From Patescibacteria group bacterium (GTDB taxonomy: Bacteria; Patescibacteriota; JAHJAL01), in NCBI GenBank assembly GCA_018814055.1, contig JAHJAL010000102.1, forward strand, positions 1 to 7,704: a DNA stretch of 7,704 nucleotides, read 5' to 3'. This document shows, in pieces, positions 1-5,695 of the stretch. Both the position numbers and the translations under genes were made by a program. How positions within the stretch are numbered: position 1 is the stretch's first letter; every line of letters begins with the position of its first letter. The notes under the pieces are model-generated. The model ran no database searches. It saw only the letters and a program-made list of their open reading frames with translations, and had not been told where the DNA came from.

Positions 1-2
1 CC

Positions 3-803
3 AAAGATTTTTCCGATTTTGTAGACCAAGTTACTTATATCGAGACGGTCAAAGAACAAGTAAGAAAGACGATAATTGAGATAAACAAAATCAAATCGAG
101 TCTGGAGAAACAGCGGGGAGAGCTGAATGATGAAAAAAGCGAATTGGATGATTTGAAGGGAAGAAAACTGGATGAGCAAGATGCGTTGGAAAATCAGCGG
201 CAGAGTAAAGAGATTTTGCTGGAAGAAACCAAGGGCGAAGAGGAAGAATTTCAAAAGCAACTTGAGGCGGCAATGGCGGAAGAAGCGGCAATTGAAGAGG
301 AGATTGACAAATTAATCGAAGAAGCCAGAAAGAAGTTACTGGAGCAATATCCCAATTTGGAAATGGATGGTGAAGGATTCGGTTATCCTTTGGCGGGTGT
401 AAATCGAATAAGTATAATTGGTGGTGATTATATGGATCCGTATTATGGCTTTGGTTTTCCTCATACGGGGGTTGATTTGTATGCGGCGCAGGGCACACCG
501 ATTTATGCGGCGGCGAGTGGCGTGATTGTGGTAGCTCATAATTCGGGAAATTCTGGTTTGAGCTACGTTGCTATACAACATCCCAGTGGATTTTTGACAA
601 AATATTTGCATATGTCTGAAATATTTGTCGGTAGTGGTGAATATGTGGCTCGGGGAGAGGTGATTGGTTTGTCCGGAGGAGCGCCGGGCACAGTTGGGGC
701 GGGGTATTTTACCACCGGACCACATCTGCATTTTGAGATCAATGATCAAAATGGTAATTCTGTGAATCCGCATAATTTTTTGGCGATAGATCCGGCTTAT
801 TAA
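3..803 (+). CDS. Murein hydrolase with N-terminal coiled coil and C-terminal M23 (LytM) domain, 5'-truncated
   Basis: The reading frame is open to the left window edge, so the start is missing; 266 codons are visible. A TTG at 144 could be read as a start but lies inside the coiled coil, so it is not the true one. Visible residues 1-117 are rich in Glu, Lys, Gln and Leu and look like the helical hairpin of PcsB/EnvC-type hydrolases, beginning with a KDFSDFVDQVTYIE-type segment common there. Residues about 130-260 form the LytM fold: HTGVD (His154, Asp158), YLHMS (His203) and PHLHFE (His241, His243), so the zinc ligands and catalytic histidines are all present. Family knowledge: such proteins cut peptidoglycan cross-links outside the membrane and are often held inactive by the coiled coil, for example by an FtsEX partner. 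A signal peptide would lie in the missing part. It ends with TAA. The M23 assignment is secure; the cell-division role is inference. Confidence 0.93.
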   Translation, partial: KDFSDFVDQVTYIETVKEQVRKTIIEINKIKSSLEKQRGELNDEKSELDDLKGRKLDEQDALENQRQSKEILLEETKGEEEEFQKQLEAAMAEEAAIEEEIDKLIEEARKKLLEQYPNLEMDGEGFGYPLAGVNRISIIGGDYMDPYYGFGFPHTGVDLYAAQGTPIYAAASGVIVVAHNSGNSGLSYVAIQHPSGFLTKYLHMSEIFVGSGEYVARGEVIGLSGGAPGTVGAGYFTTGPHLHFEINDQNGNSVNPHNFLAIDPAY

Positions 804-821
804 ATTACGTGAGGAGGGAAT

Positions 822-847
822 TAGGAGATAGGAAAGTAGGAGATAGG
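822..847. repeat. Pair of 11-bp direct repeats in the spacer after the M23 gene
   Basis: TAGGAGATAGG occurs at 822-832 and again at 837-847, separated by four bases, within a purine-rich spacer. It is preceded by another purine tract (GAGGAGGGAA, 811-820). It may be a low-complexity, slippage-derived sequence. The words resemble Shine-Dalgarno cores, but no start codon with a long frame follows at the right distance. No function is visible. Confidence 0.6.
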
Positions 848-895
848 GTGTTTTTTTGGTGCTAAATATTGTAAAGTAGAGGCAGGTTTGAAGTT

Positions 896-1279
896 ATGTC
901 TTTTTTTAGTAAATTAATGATGGTAAGTATGAAATTAGCAGAAAATGGAAATAAGATTATAGAGGAGCGGTATTGGTTGTCACAATACTCCAGAGGTTGT
1001 TTTGGGGAAGAGCATGTTGTGGTAAAAGAATATGGTGATCAGAAATTATATATTTCTCCTGAAGACAAAGTAATCAAGGAAGGTGAAGAAGTTATAATCG
1101 GGCTCAATGATAGTGGAGTGTATACGGATATTTTGTCCTCAGATGAGGCAATTAAAAGTATTATTTTGAGTGCGCTTAAAGATTTGGAGAAAAAAGTTGA
1201 TTCGGAGAAAATATATCGGCAGATAAAAGATGGCGAGAGAACTATTGGAGAGATATGTGATGAGTACAAAAAAACCTGA
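896..1279 (+). CDS. Hypothetical 127-aa protein, overlapping the U32 gene
   Basis: I do not recognise a family. The N-terminus (about residues 1-22, FFSKLMMVSMKLAENGNKII) is hydrophobic and amphipathic, too short and too charged for a clear membrane span. The middle (about 38-80) alternates Val/Ile/Leu with charged residues and could be a small beta domain. The C-terminal third is helical and Lys/Glu-rich, ending in GEICDEYKKT. There are no obvious catalytic motifs; the two cysteines (Cys35, Cys121) form no metal-binding pattern. The ATG at 896 is chosen because weak AGG-type ribosome sites lie at 879-886; ATGs at 917, 920 and 929 have none. It stops with TGA at 1277-1279, 20 bp into the next gene, and that gene's ribosome site lies inside this frame, which suggests translational coupling and supports a real gene. 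Its composition matches its neighbours. It is the only gene here ending in TGA. Confidence 0.65.
   Translation: MSFFSKLMMVSMKLAENGNKIIEERYWLSQYSRGCFGEEHVVVKEYGDQKLYISPEDKVIKEGEEVIIGLNDSGVYTDILSSDEAIKSIILSALKDLEKKVDSEKIYRQIKDGERTIGEICDEYKKT
1247..1252 (+). promoter_or_regulatory. Ribosome binding site that fixes the U32 start
   Basis: GGAGAG lies 7 bases before the ATG at 1260. The in-frame ATG at 1230, ten codons earlier, has no comparable site, and U32 proteins usually begin only a few residues before the PELLAPAGD motif, so 1260 is preferred. The site lies within the coding sequence of the upstream hypothetical gene. Confidence 0.75.
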
Positions 1280-2483
1280 GTTGTTGGCGCCGGCGGGGGA
1301 TTTGGAAAAGTTGAAGATTGCATTTATGTATGGGGCGGACGCGGTGTATGCCGGAGTGCCGGATTTTGGTATGCGGGTGAGGCAGATTGGTTTTGATTTG
1401 AAGAGTATGGAAAAGGGAATCAAATATGCGCATGATTTGGGCAAGAAAGTGTATGTGACGGTAAATATTTTTGCGCATAATGCTGACATCAGAAAATTGC
1501 CGAAATTTTTGGGAAAATTGGCGCGGCTCAATCCGGATGCATTGATTGTGGCTGATCCGGGGGTGTTTCAAGTTATCAAAGATTTGAAAATTCAGATTCC
1601 ACTGCATCTGAGTACGCAAGCCAATGTGACCAATCACAAAGCGGTAGAATTTTGGCATGATCAGGGTTTTGAGAGGATAATTTTGGCCAGAGAGGTGGAT
1701 TGGAGAGATATTCGACTGATTCACAAGAAATTACCAAAATCTCAGTTGGAAATCTTTGTGCATGGGGCGATTTGCATGTCGTATTCGGGCCGGTGCAATA
1801 TCAGTAATTATCTGACGAATCGGGATGCCAATCAGGGTGATTGTAGCCATTGCTGTCGTTGGGAGTATGATGTGTATTTGGAAGAAAGGCAAAGGCCGGG
1901 AAATATGATGAAAGTCGAACAGGACGAGAGGGGCAGTTATTTCTTTAATTCAAAGGATCTATGCTTGATTGGACAGATGGACAAAGTCTTGAATACCGGG
2001 GTGGTAAGTTTGAAGATCGAAGGGCGAAACAAAAGCATATTTTATCTCGCGACAGTGGTTAGGGTTTATAGAAAGGCATTGGACATGGCTTGTGATAGTA
2101 TGGGTCTATATAATAAGCAGAAAAATAGATTAAAAAGAGAATTAGAGTCGATTAATACCAGAGGATATTCGAAAGGCTTTTTTGGAGGGAATCAAAAAGA
2201 TTTATCATCAGCCAAATCTTATGAAAAGCAGGGTAATAGGAAGTTTGTCGGATTGGTCAAGGGCAGAGCAGGGGATTTGGTAAAAATTGAAGCAAGAAAT
2301 CAGATAATGACAACTGACAAACTGGAAGTGATGACGCCTGATAAGATTTTGAAATTGAAGATAAGTAATTTTTTGGATGAAAAGGGAAAAGATATTGGAA
2401 AAGTTGTGAATACGAACAAACTATTTTTTATCAAATCTTGTTTGGAATTACCCGAGTACTCTTTTGTTAGAAAACACTTATAG
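1260..2483 (+). CDS. trhP: U32-family protein, TrhP/YegQ-like tRNA U34 5-hydroxylation enzyme
   Basis: 407 aa, the usual size for short U32 proteins of the YegQ/YrrO type (RlhA is much longer). The start reads PELLAPAGDLEKLKIAFMYG, a typical U32 opening. Residues 164-182 match the U32 signature E-x-F-x-x-G-[SA]-x-C-x4-G-x-C-x-[LIV]-S exactly (Glu164, Gly169, Cys172, Gly177, Cys179, Ser182). A QGDCSHCCRWEY block follows at 192-203; Cys172, Cys179, Cys195 and Cys199 are the likely iron-sulfur ligands. KIEGR (252-256) and a C-terminal beta domain (about 328-393) complete the family layout. Family knowledge: E. coli TrhP makes 5-hydroxyuridine at tRNA position 34 and needs prephenate and iron-sulfur assembly; members were long labelled peptidases or collagenases. 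The tRNA role is inferred by homology; the orthologue could differ in substrate. The gene overlaps the upstream ORF by 20 bp and ends in TAG inside a terminator-like hairpin. Confidence 0.88.
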   Translation: MSTKKPELLAPAGDLEKLKIAFMYGADAVYAGVPDFGMRVRQIGFDLKSMEKGIKYAHDLGKKVYVTVNIFAHNADIRKLPKFLGKLARLNPDALIVADPGVFQVIKDLKIQIPLHLSTQANVTNHKAVEFWHDQGFERIILAREVDWRDIRLIHKKLPKSQLEIFVHGAICMSYSGRCNISNYLTNRDANQGDCSHCCRWEYDVYLEERQRPGNMMKVEQDERGSYFFNSKDLCLIGQMDKVLNTGVVSLKIEGRNKSIFYLATVVRVYRKALDMACDSMGLYNKQKNRLKRELESINTRGYSKGFFGGNQKDLSSAKSYEKQGNRKFVGLVKGRAGDLVKIEARNQIMTTDKLEVMTPDKILKLKISNFLDEKGKDIGKVVNTNKLFFIKSCLELPEYSFVRKHL

Positions 2484-2525
2484 ACAGCCATATTATGGTG
2501 TGTATCAATGTTTGTAAGTGTTTTT
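2471..2525 (+). terminator. Putative intrinsic terminator overlapping the U32 stop codon
   Basis: AAAACACTTA at 2471-2480 is exactly complementary to TAAGTGTTTT at 2515-2524. Pairing continues inward through 2486/2509, with U-G pairs at 2481/2514 and 2483/2512, for 16 pairs in all. The 22-base interior holds a small CCAT-ATT-ATGG hairpin (2488-2498). The stem ends in a run of T (2521-2525) matched by an A-run, so it could act in both directions. The stem is AT-rich and its loop long, so strength is uncertain. The TAG stop (2481-2483) lies in the left arm. Confidence 0.5.
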
Positions 2526-2543
2526 AAATGTTTAGCAATGTTT
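2506..2543 (+). repeat. Three short AATGTTT-type repeats upstream of the slipin promoter
   Basis: CAATGTTT occurs at 2506-2513 and 2536-2543, with AAATGTTT between them at 2526-2533. The last copy abuts the TATAAT box. They could be a binding site for a regulator, or simple AT-rich coincidence; the first copy also contributes to the terminator stem. Confidence 0.4.
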
Positions 2544-2549
2544 TATAAT
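2521..2549 (+). promoter_or_regulatory. Candidate sigma-70 promoter for the slipin gene
   Basis: A perfect TATAAT -10 box lies at 2544-2549. With a 17-base spacer the -35 position (2521-2526, TTTTTA) matches the consensus only weakly. A start near 2556 would give a leader of roughly 30 bases containing GGAG at 2577-2580, 7 bases before the slipin ATG. The -35 region coincides with the right arm of the upstream terminator. AATGTTT words flank the -10 box on its upstream side. Confidence 0.5.
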
Positions 2550-2587
2550 ATATTTGTCAATAATATTTAATAAATTGGAGTGATGAT

Positions 2588-3364
2588 ATGGAAGTATTGA
2601 TCGCTTTGTTTGGGGCTTTTTTACCATTGGCAATCATCGTATTTTTTATTGTTATCTCGGCTATAAAGCAGGTAAATGAGTATGAAAAGGGAGTAAAATT
2701 CTCTTTTGGTAAGTATTCCGGGCTAATGGGTTCCGGTTGGAGGATTGTTTTGCCTATTTTTCAGACTTGGAAGAAAGTAGATATGAGGACCAGGGTGGTA
2801 GATGTTCCTGAACAGGAGACTTTGACCAAAGATAATATCGCGGTGAAAATAAGCGCAGTTATATATTACAAAGTGGTGTCAGCCGAAAAGGCCATATTGG
2901 CGGTTGAGGATTATAATTATGCGATCTATCAATTGGCGCAGACAACTATGAGAAATATCGTGGGTGAGGTGGAAATGGATGAATTGTTGTCAAAACGTGA
3001 TGAAATTTCGGCTCGGATCAAAGAGATTGTGGATAAAACGACAGATGGTTGGGGAGTTGAGGTAGAAAATGTGGCTTTAAAGGATGTGATATTGCCTGAC
3101 AATATGGTGCGCACGATTGCCAAACAGGCCGAATCAGAGAGAGAAAAAAGGGCGACGATAATCAAAGCGGATGGTGAAAGACAGGCGGCTGATAATTTGG
3201 TAGAGGCGGCGAAGAAGTTGAGTTCAGCGCCCGGTGCTTTGCACTTGAGGACATTGAGCACTTTGAATGATCTAAGCAGTGATCAGTCAAATACGGTGAT
3301 TTTTGCTTTGCCGTTGGAAGTGTTGAGGGCGTTTGAAACTTATAATGATAAAGGTAAAAAGTAG
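2588..3364 (+). CDS. Slipin (stomatin/prohibitin-like SPFH membrane protein)
   Basis: 258 aa, typical for bacterial and archaeal slipins. A single N-terminal membrane segment (about residues 4-26) carries no cleavable signal. The SPFH/band 7 domain follows from about 28 (VNEYEKGVKFSFGKYSG), with VDMRTRVVDVPEQETLTKDN (64-83), and a helical segment with the stomatin signature at about 178-201 (AKQAESEREKRATIIKADGE). The conserved C-terminal hydrophobic stretch is SNTVIFALPLEVLRAF (234-249), which in the family promotes oligomerisation. Family knowledge: slipins form large membrane rings or scaffolds and are often encoded next to an NfeD-type protein or membrane protease. No such partner lies in this window, so the usual operon is broken or the partner is elsewhere. 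GGAG at 2577-2580 gives good spacing to the ATG at 2588. HflK/HflC or QmcA are related alternatives, but the C-terminus and length favour slipin. Confidence 0.9.
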   Translation: MEVLIALFGAFLPLAIIVFFIVISAIKQVNEYEKGVKFSFGKYSGLMGSGWRIVLPIFQTWKKVDMRTRVVDVPEQETLTKDNIAVKISAVIYYKVVSAEKAILAVEDYNYAIYQLAQTTMRNIVGEVEMDELLSKRDEISARIKEIVDKTTDGWGVEVENVALKDVILPDNMVRTIAKQAESEREKRATIIKADGERQAADNLVEAAKKLSSAPGALHLRTLSTLNDLSSDQSNTVIFALPLEVLRAFETYNDKGKK

Positions 3365-3375
3365 TCGAAGGTTAT

Positions 3376-3413
3376 ATTGAAAGTTGAAAGGGGGCTACTT
3401 TCGATTTGTTTTT
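3376..3413 (+). terminator. Putative intrinsic terminator after the slipin gene
   Basis: ATTGAAAGT at 3376-3384 pairs with ACTTTCGAT at 3397-3405 (nine pairs, one of them U-G), around a 12-base loop containing a G-run. TTTGTTTTT follows at 3405-3413. The alternative pairing AAAGTAG (3358-3364, including the stop codon) with CTACTTT (3395-3401) uses the same right arm, so two folds compete. Stem strength is modest. Confidence 0.5.
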
Positions 3414-3442
3414 GTGTATTATTTTTTTATAAGGAGTGAATT

Positions 3443-4465
3443 ATGAAAGTTGCAATCAATGGTTTTGGAAGGATAGGAAGACAAATATTTCGAGCGGCGG
3501 TCAACAATGACTGGCACAAAAATATTGTGGCGGTCAATGATTTGACAGATGTAGAGACGTTGGCCCACCTGTTTAAGTATGATAGCGTATACAAAAATTT
3601 TGAGGGAGAAGTATCTAGTGAGCCTGGAGATGACCAATTTGTAGGATATTTGATGGTAAATGGTCATAAATTAGGCGTGCTGTCAGAAAAAGATACGGAA
3701 AAATTGCCGTGGGAGAAGCTGGGAGTGAATGTGGTGATTGAATCTACCGGCTTTTTTGTAACGCGGGAGGGTTCGAGTAAGCATCTTAAGGCCGGGGCGA
3801 AGCAGGTGGTAATCTCAGCTCCAGCCAAGGGCGGAGACGTGGAGACTTTTGTGATAGGGGTAAACGATGAAAATTTGAAAGATCAGGATATAGTTTCTAA
3901 TGCTTCATGTACAACCAATTGTATTGCGCCGGTAGCAAAGATTATCAATGATAATTTTGGGGTTGAGAAGGCGATGATGACGACGATACATGCCTATACC
4001 GCTGATCAGAGGCTGGTGGATGCACCCCATAAAGACAAAAGAAGGGGTAGGGCAGCAGCGATGAATATCATTCCAACCACTACCGGGGCAGCAATTGCCA
4101 CTACCGAAACTATTCCGGATTTGAAGGGCAAATTTGATGGTATGGCGATTAGAGTGCCTGTAGTTTGTGGATCGTTGTCTGATTTTACTTTTGTTCTGAA
4201 AAAAGATACAACTGCAGAGGAAGTTAATAAAGTGATAGAAGATGCAGCCGCCGGTGCTTACAAGGGTATTATCGAGGCAACGCATGATCCATTGGTTTCC
4301 ACGGATATAATCGGGAATGAACATTCTTCGATTGTAAATCTGGATTTGACCAAGGTGGTGGATGGCAATTTACTAAAAATTATTGCCTGGTATGACAATG
4401 AGTGGGGTTATAGTAATCGGTTATTTGAATTGGTAAAAAATATGGAGAAAATGTATGCAGATTAG
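3443..4465 (+). CDS. gap: Type I glyceraldehyde-3-phosphate dehydrogenase
   Basis: 340 aa, full family length. It oxidises and phosphorylates glyceraldehyde 3-phosphate to 1,3-bisphosphoglycerate in the cytoplasm. The Rossmann start is KVAINGFGRIGRQIFR with Asp33 in VAVNDL, the residue that favours NAD over NADP. The catalytic motif SNASCTTNC has Cys156 as nucleophile, and His183 (TIHAYT) is the base. RAAAMNIIPTTTGAA (203-217) and WYDNEWGYSNR (316-326) are further conserved blocks. The position of Leu187 in the Bacillus enzyme is Ala194 here, followed by Pro195, a mix of NAD-type and dual-cofactor features, so cofactor choice is not fully settled. A strong AAGGAG (3431-3436) lies 6 bases before the ATG. 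The last codons overlap the pgk start. Confidence 0.97.
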   Translation: MKVAINGFGRIGRQIFRAAVNNDWHKNIVAVNDLTDVETLAHLFKYDSVYKNFEGEVSSEPGDDQFVGYLMVNGHKLGVLSEKDTEKLPWEKLGVNVVIESTGFFVTREGSSKHLKAGAKQVVISAPAKGGDVETFVIGVNDENLKDQDIVSNASCTTNCIAPVAKIINDNFGVEKAMMTTIHAYTADQRLVDAPHKDKRRGRAAAMNIIPTTTGAAIATTETIPDLKGKFDGMAIRVPVVCGSLSDFTFVLKKDTTAEEVNKVIEDAAAGAYKGIIEATHDPLVSTDIIGNEHSSIVNLDLTKVVDGNLLKIIAWYDNEWGYSNRLFELVKNMEKMYAD

Positions 4466-5672
4466 ATCGGTTAATGACGCTGATGTTGAAAACAAAGTTG
4501 TGATGGTGAGGGTAGACTACAATGTGCCGGTTGAAGACATGGTGATTACGGATAATACTCGGATAATTGAAAGTTTGGCGAATCTGAGGTTTTTGTTGAC
4601 CAAGGGAGTAAAAAAAATTGTGATAGTGTCTCATTTTGGCCGGCCGTTGGGAAGTGTGGTGGATGATTTGAGATTAAAACTGGTGGTGGCAGAATTGGAA
4701 TCATGTTTGGGGGAAGAGGTGGAATACATACAAGATGATATTAGCGGGGTCACCAAAAAAATGATAGAAACGTCAAAAGACAGGGTAATATGCCTGGAGA
4801 ATATTAGATTTGATCAAAGAGAAGAGGACGGTGATATGGAATTGGCCAAAGTGCTGGCAAATTTGGCTGATGTCTTTGTATTGGATGCTTTTTCAGTAGC
4901 TCATCGGGATCATGCCAGCGTCACAAAAATAGCGGAGTTATTGCCCGCATATGCTGGTTTGAATATGATGAAAGAATATGAGGGAATAAATAAATTCATA
5001 CAAAATGTGAAGAAGCCATTTTGGGGGTTCTTTGGTGGTATTAAGTTGGAGGATAAGATACCGGTGATACAGGCCTTGTCAGACAAACTTGATGGAGTGG
5101 TATTTGGTTCAAGTATTGCGGTAGCTTTTTTGAAAAGATTCGGATATGGAGTGGGGGACTCGGTAGTTTCTGGAGGTAGCGTGGCGGCGGTTGATAGTTT
5201 TTTGGAATTCAAGTCGCAAAATAATTTTCGGGTTGTATTTCCTCAAGATCTGGTAATCGGTGATGTTTTGAATAATCGGAAATTAAAGGTGTTTGATGTT
5301 GATTTTGAAAAAATAATCAAAAAGGAAATATCAATTTTTAATGTATGCGATGATGGGGAAGGAATATTTGATGTCGGTGAAAAAAGTGTAGACAAATATC
5401 AGGAAGTAATAAATAAATCAGGTTCGATATTTTGGAATGGACCTTTTGGGTATGTTGAAAAGTCTGAATTTAGTAATGGTACCAATGAAATGGCAAATAC
5501 GATCGCCGAGGCCGATGTTTTTAGTATGGCAGGGGGTGGTGATACCGTGGCGGTAATTAGAAAACTAGAAATAAGTGAGAAATTTGATTTTGTATCGACC
5601 AGCGGTGGAGCTTTGATGTCGTATATTGCCAATAAGACTTTACCCGGCCTGGAAGTGTTGGAGAAGAAATAA
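4455..5672 (+). CDS. pgk: Phosphoglycerate kinase, somewhat divergent
   Basis: 405 aa, about the usual bacterial length. It transfers phosphate from 1,3-bisphosphoglycerate to ADP. N-terminal substrate motifs are intact: VRVDYNVP (18-25), DNTRI with Arg36, SHFGRP (59-64), LENIRF with Arg118, and AHRDHAS with Arg151. The nucleotide half keeps GGIKLEDK (Lys197), WNGPFG (327-332), GGGDT (360-364) and STSGG (381-385). Two places are unusual: the ADP-loop motif normally near GGGMAxTF reads FGSSIAVAF (217-225), and the usual DIGPKT reads DVGEKS (306-311). All charged catalytic residues I can locate remain, so it is probably active. Start: GGAGA (4444-4448) lies 6 bases before the ATG at 4455, which overlaps the end of gap by 11 bp, so the pair is likely translationally coupled. 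It converts the gap product and yields ATP. Confidence 0.95.
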   Translation: MQIRSVNDADVENKVVMVRVDYNVPVEDMVITDNTRIIESLANLRFLLTKGVKKIVIVSHFGRPLGSVVDDLRLKLVVAELESCLGEEVEYIQDDISGVTKKMIETSKDRVICLENIRFDQREEDGDMELAKVLANLADVFVLDAFSVAHRDHASVTKIAELLPAYAGLNMMKEYEGINKFIQNVKKPFWGFFGGIKLEDKIPVIQALSDKLDGVVFGSSIAVAFLKRFGYGVGDSVVSGGSVAAVDSFLEFKSQNNFRVVFPQDLVIGDVLNNRKLKVFDVDFEKIIKKEISIFNVCDDGEGIFDVGEKSVDKYQEVINKSGSIFWNGPFGYVEKSEFSNGTNEMANTIAEADVFSMAGGGDTVAVIRKLEISEKFDFVSTSGGALMSYIANKTLPGLEVLEKK

Positions 5673-5695
5673 ATTGTGAATTAGGATAAAAAAAC

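Noticed and set aside
144..146. TTG as the start of the M23 gene
   Set aside because: The frame stays open to the window edge and the upstream residues continue the coiled coil, so this is an internal codon.
91..498. Minus-strand open frame of 135 codons, rich in Pro and His
   Set aside because: It lies opposite the M23 gene, whose coiled coil and LytM motifs are clear; its composition is what the reverse of a Glu/Lys-rich sequence gives.
861..870. TGCTAAATA as an extended -10 box for the 896 gene
   Set aside because: Only about half the -10 positions match and no -35 is present; too weak to annotate.
1230..1232. ATG as an earlier start of the U32 gene
   Set aside because: It has no Shine-Dalgarno at a usable distance, whereas the ATG at 1260 has GGAGAG 7 bases ahead and fits the family's N-terminus.
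1277..1279. TGA as a recoded sense codon, as in some CPR lineages (TGA for Gly)
   Set aside because: Reading through would run out of frame across the U32 gene, and no recognised gene here has an internal TGA, so the standard code suffices.
1139..1724. Two minus-strand open frames of 130 and 160 codons
   Set aside because: Both lie opposite the U32 gene and its upstream partner, have no family motifs, and show skewed composition typical of antisense shadows.
3417..3422. TATTAT as a -10 box for gap
   Set aside because: No -35 match at 16-18 bases (TTGAAA at 3385 is 26 bases away), and a start there would leave a leader of only about 14 bases; the T-rich tract explains it.
3905..4324. Minus-strand open frame of 139 codons opposite gap
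   Set aside because: Opposite a well-conserved GAPDH; Cys, His and Ile-rich text without motif or ribosome site.
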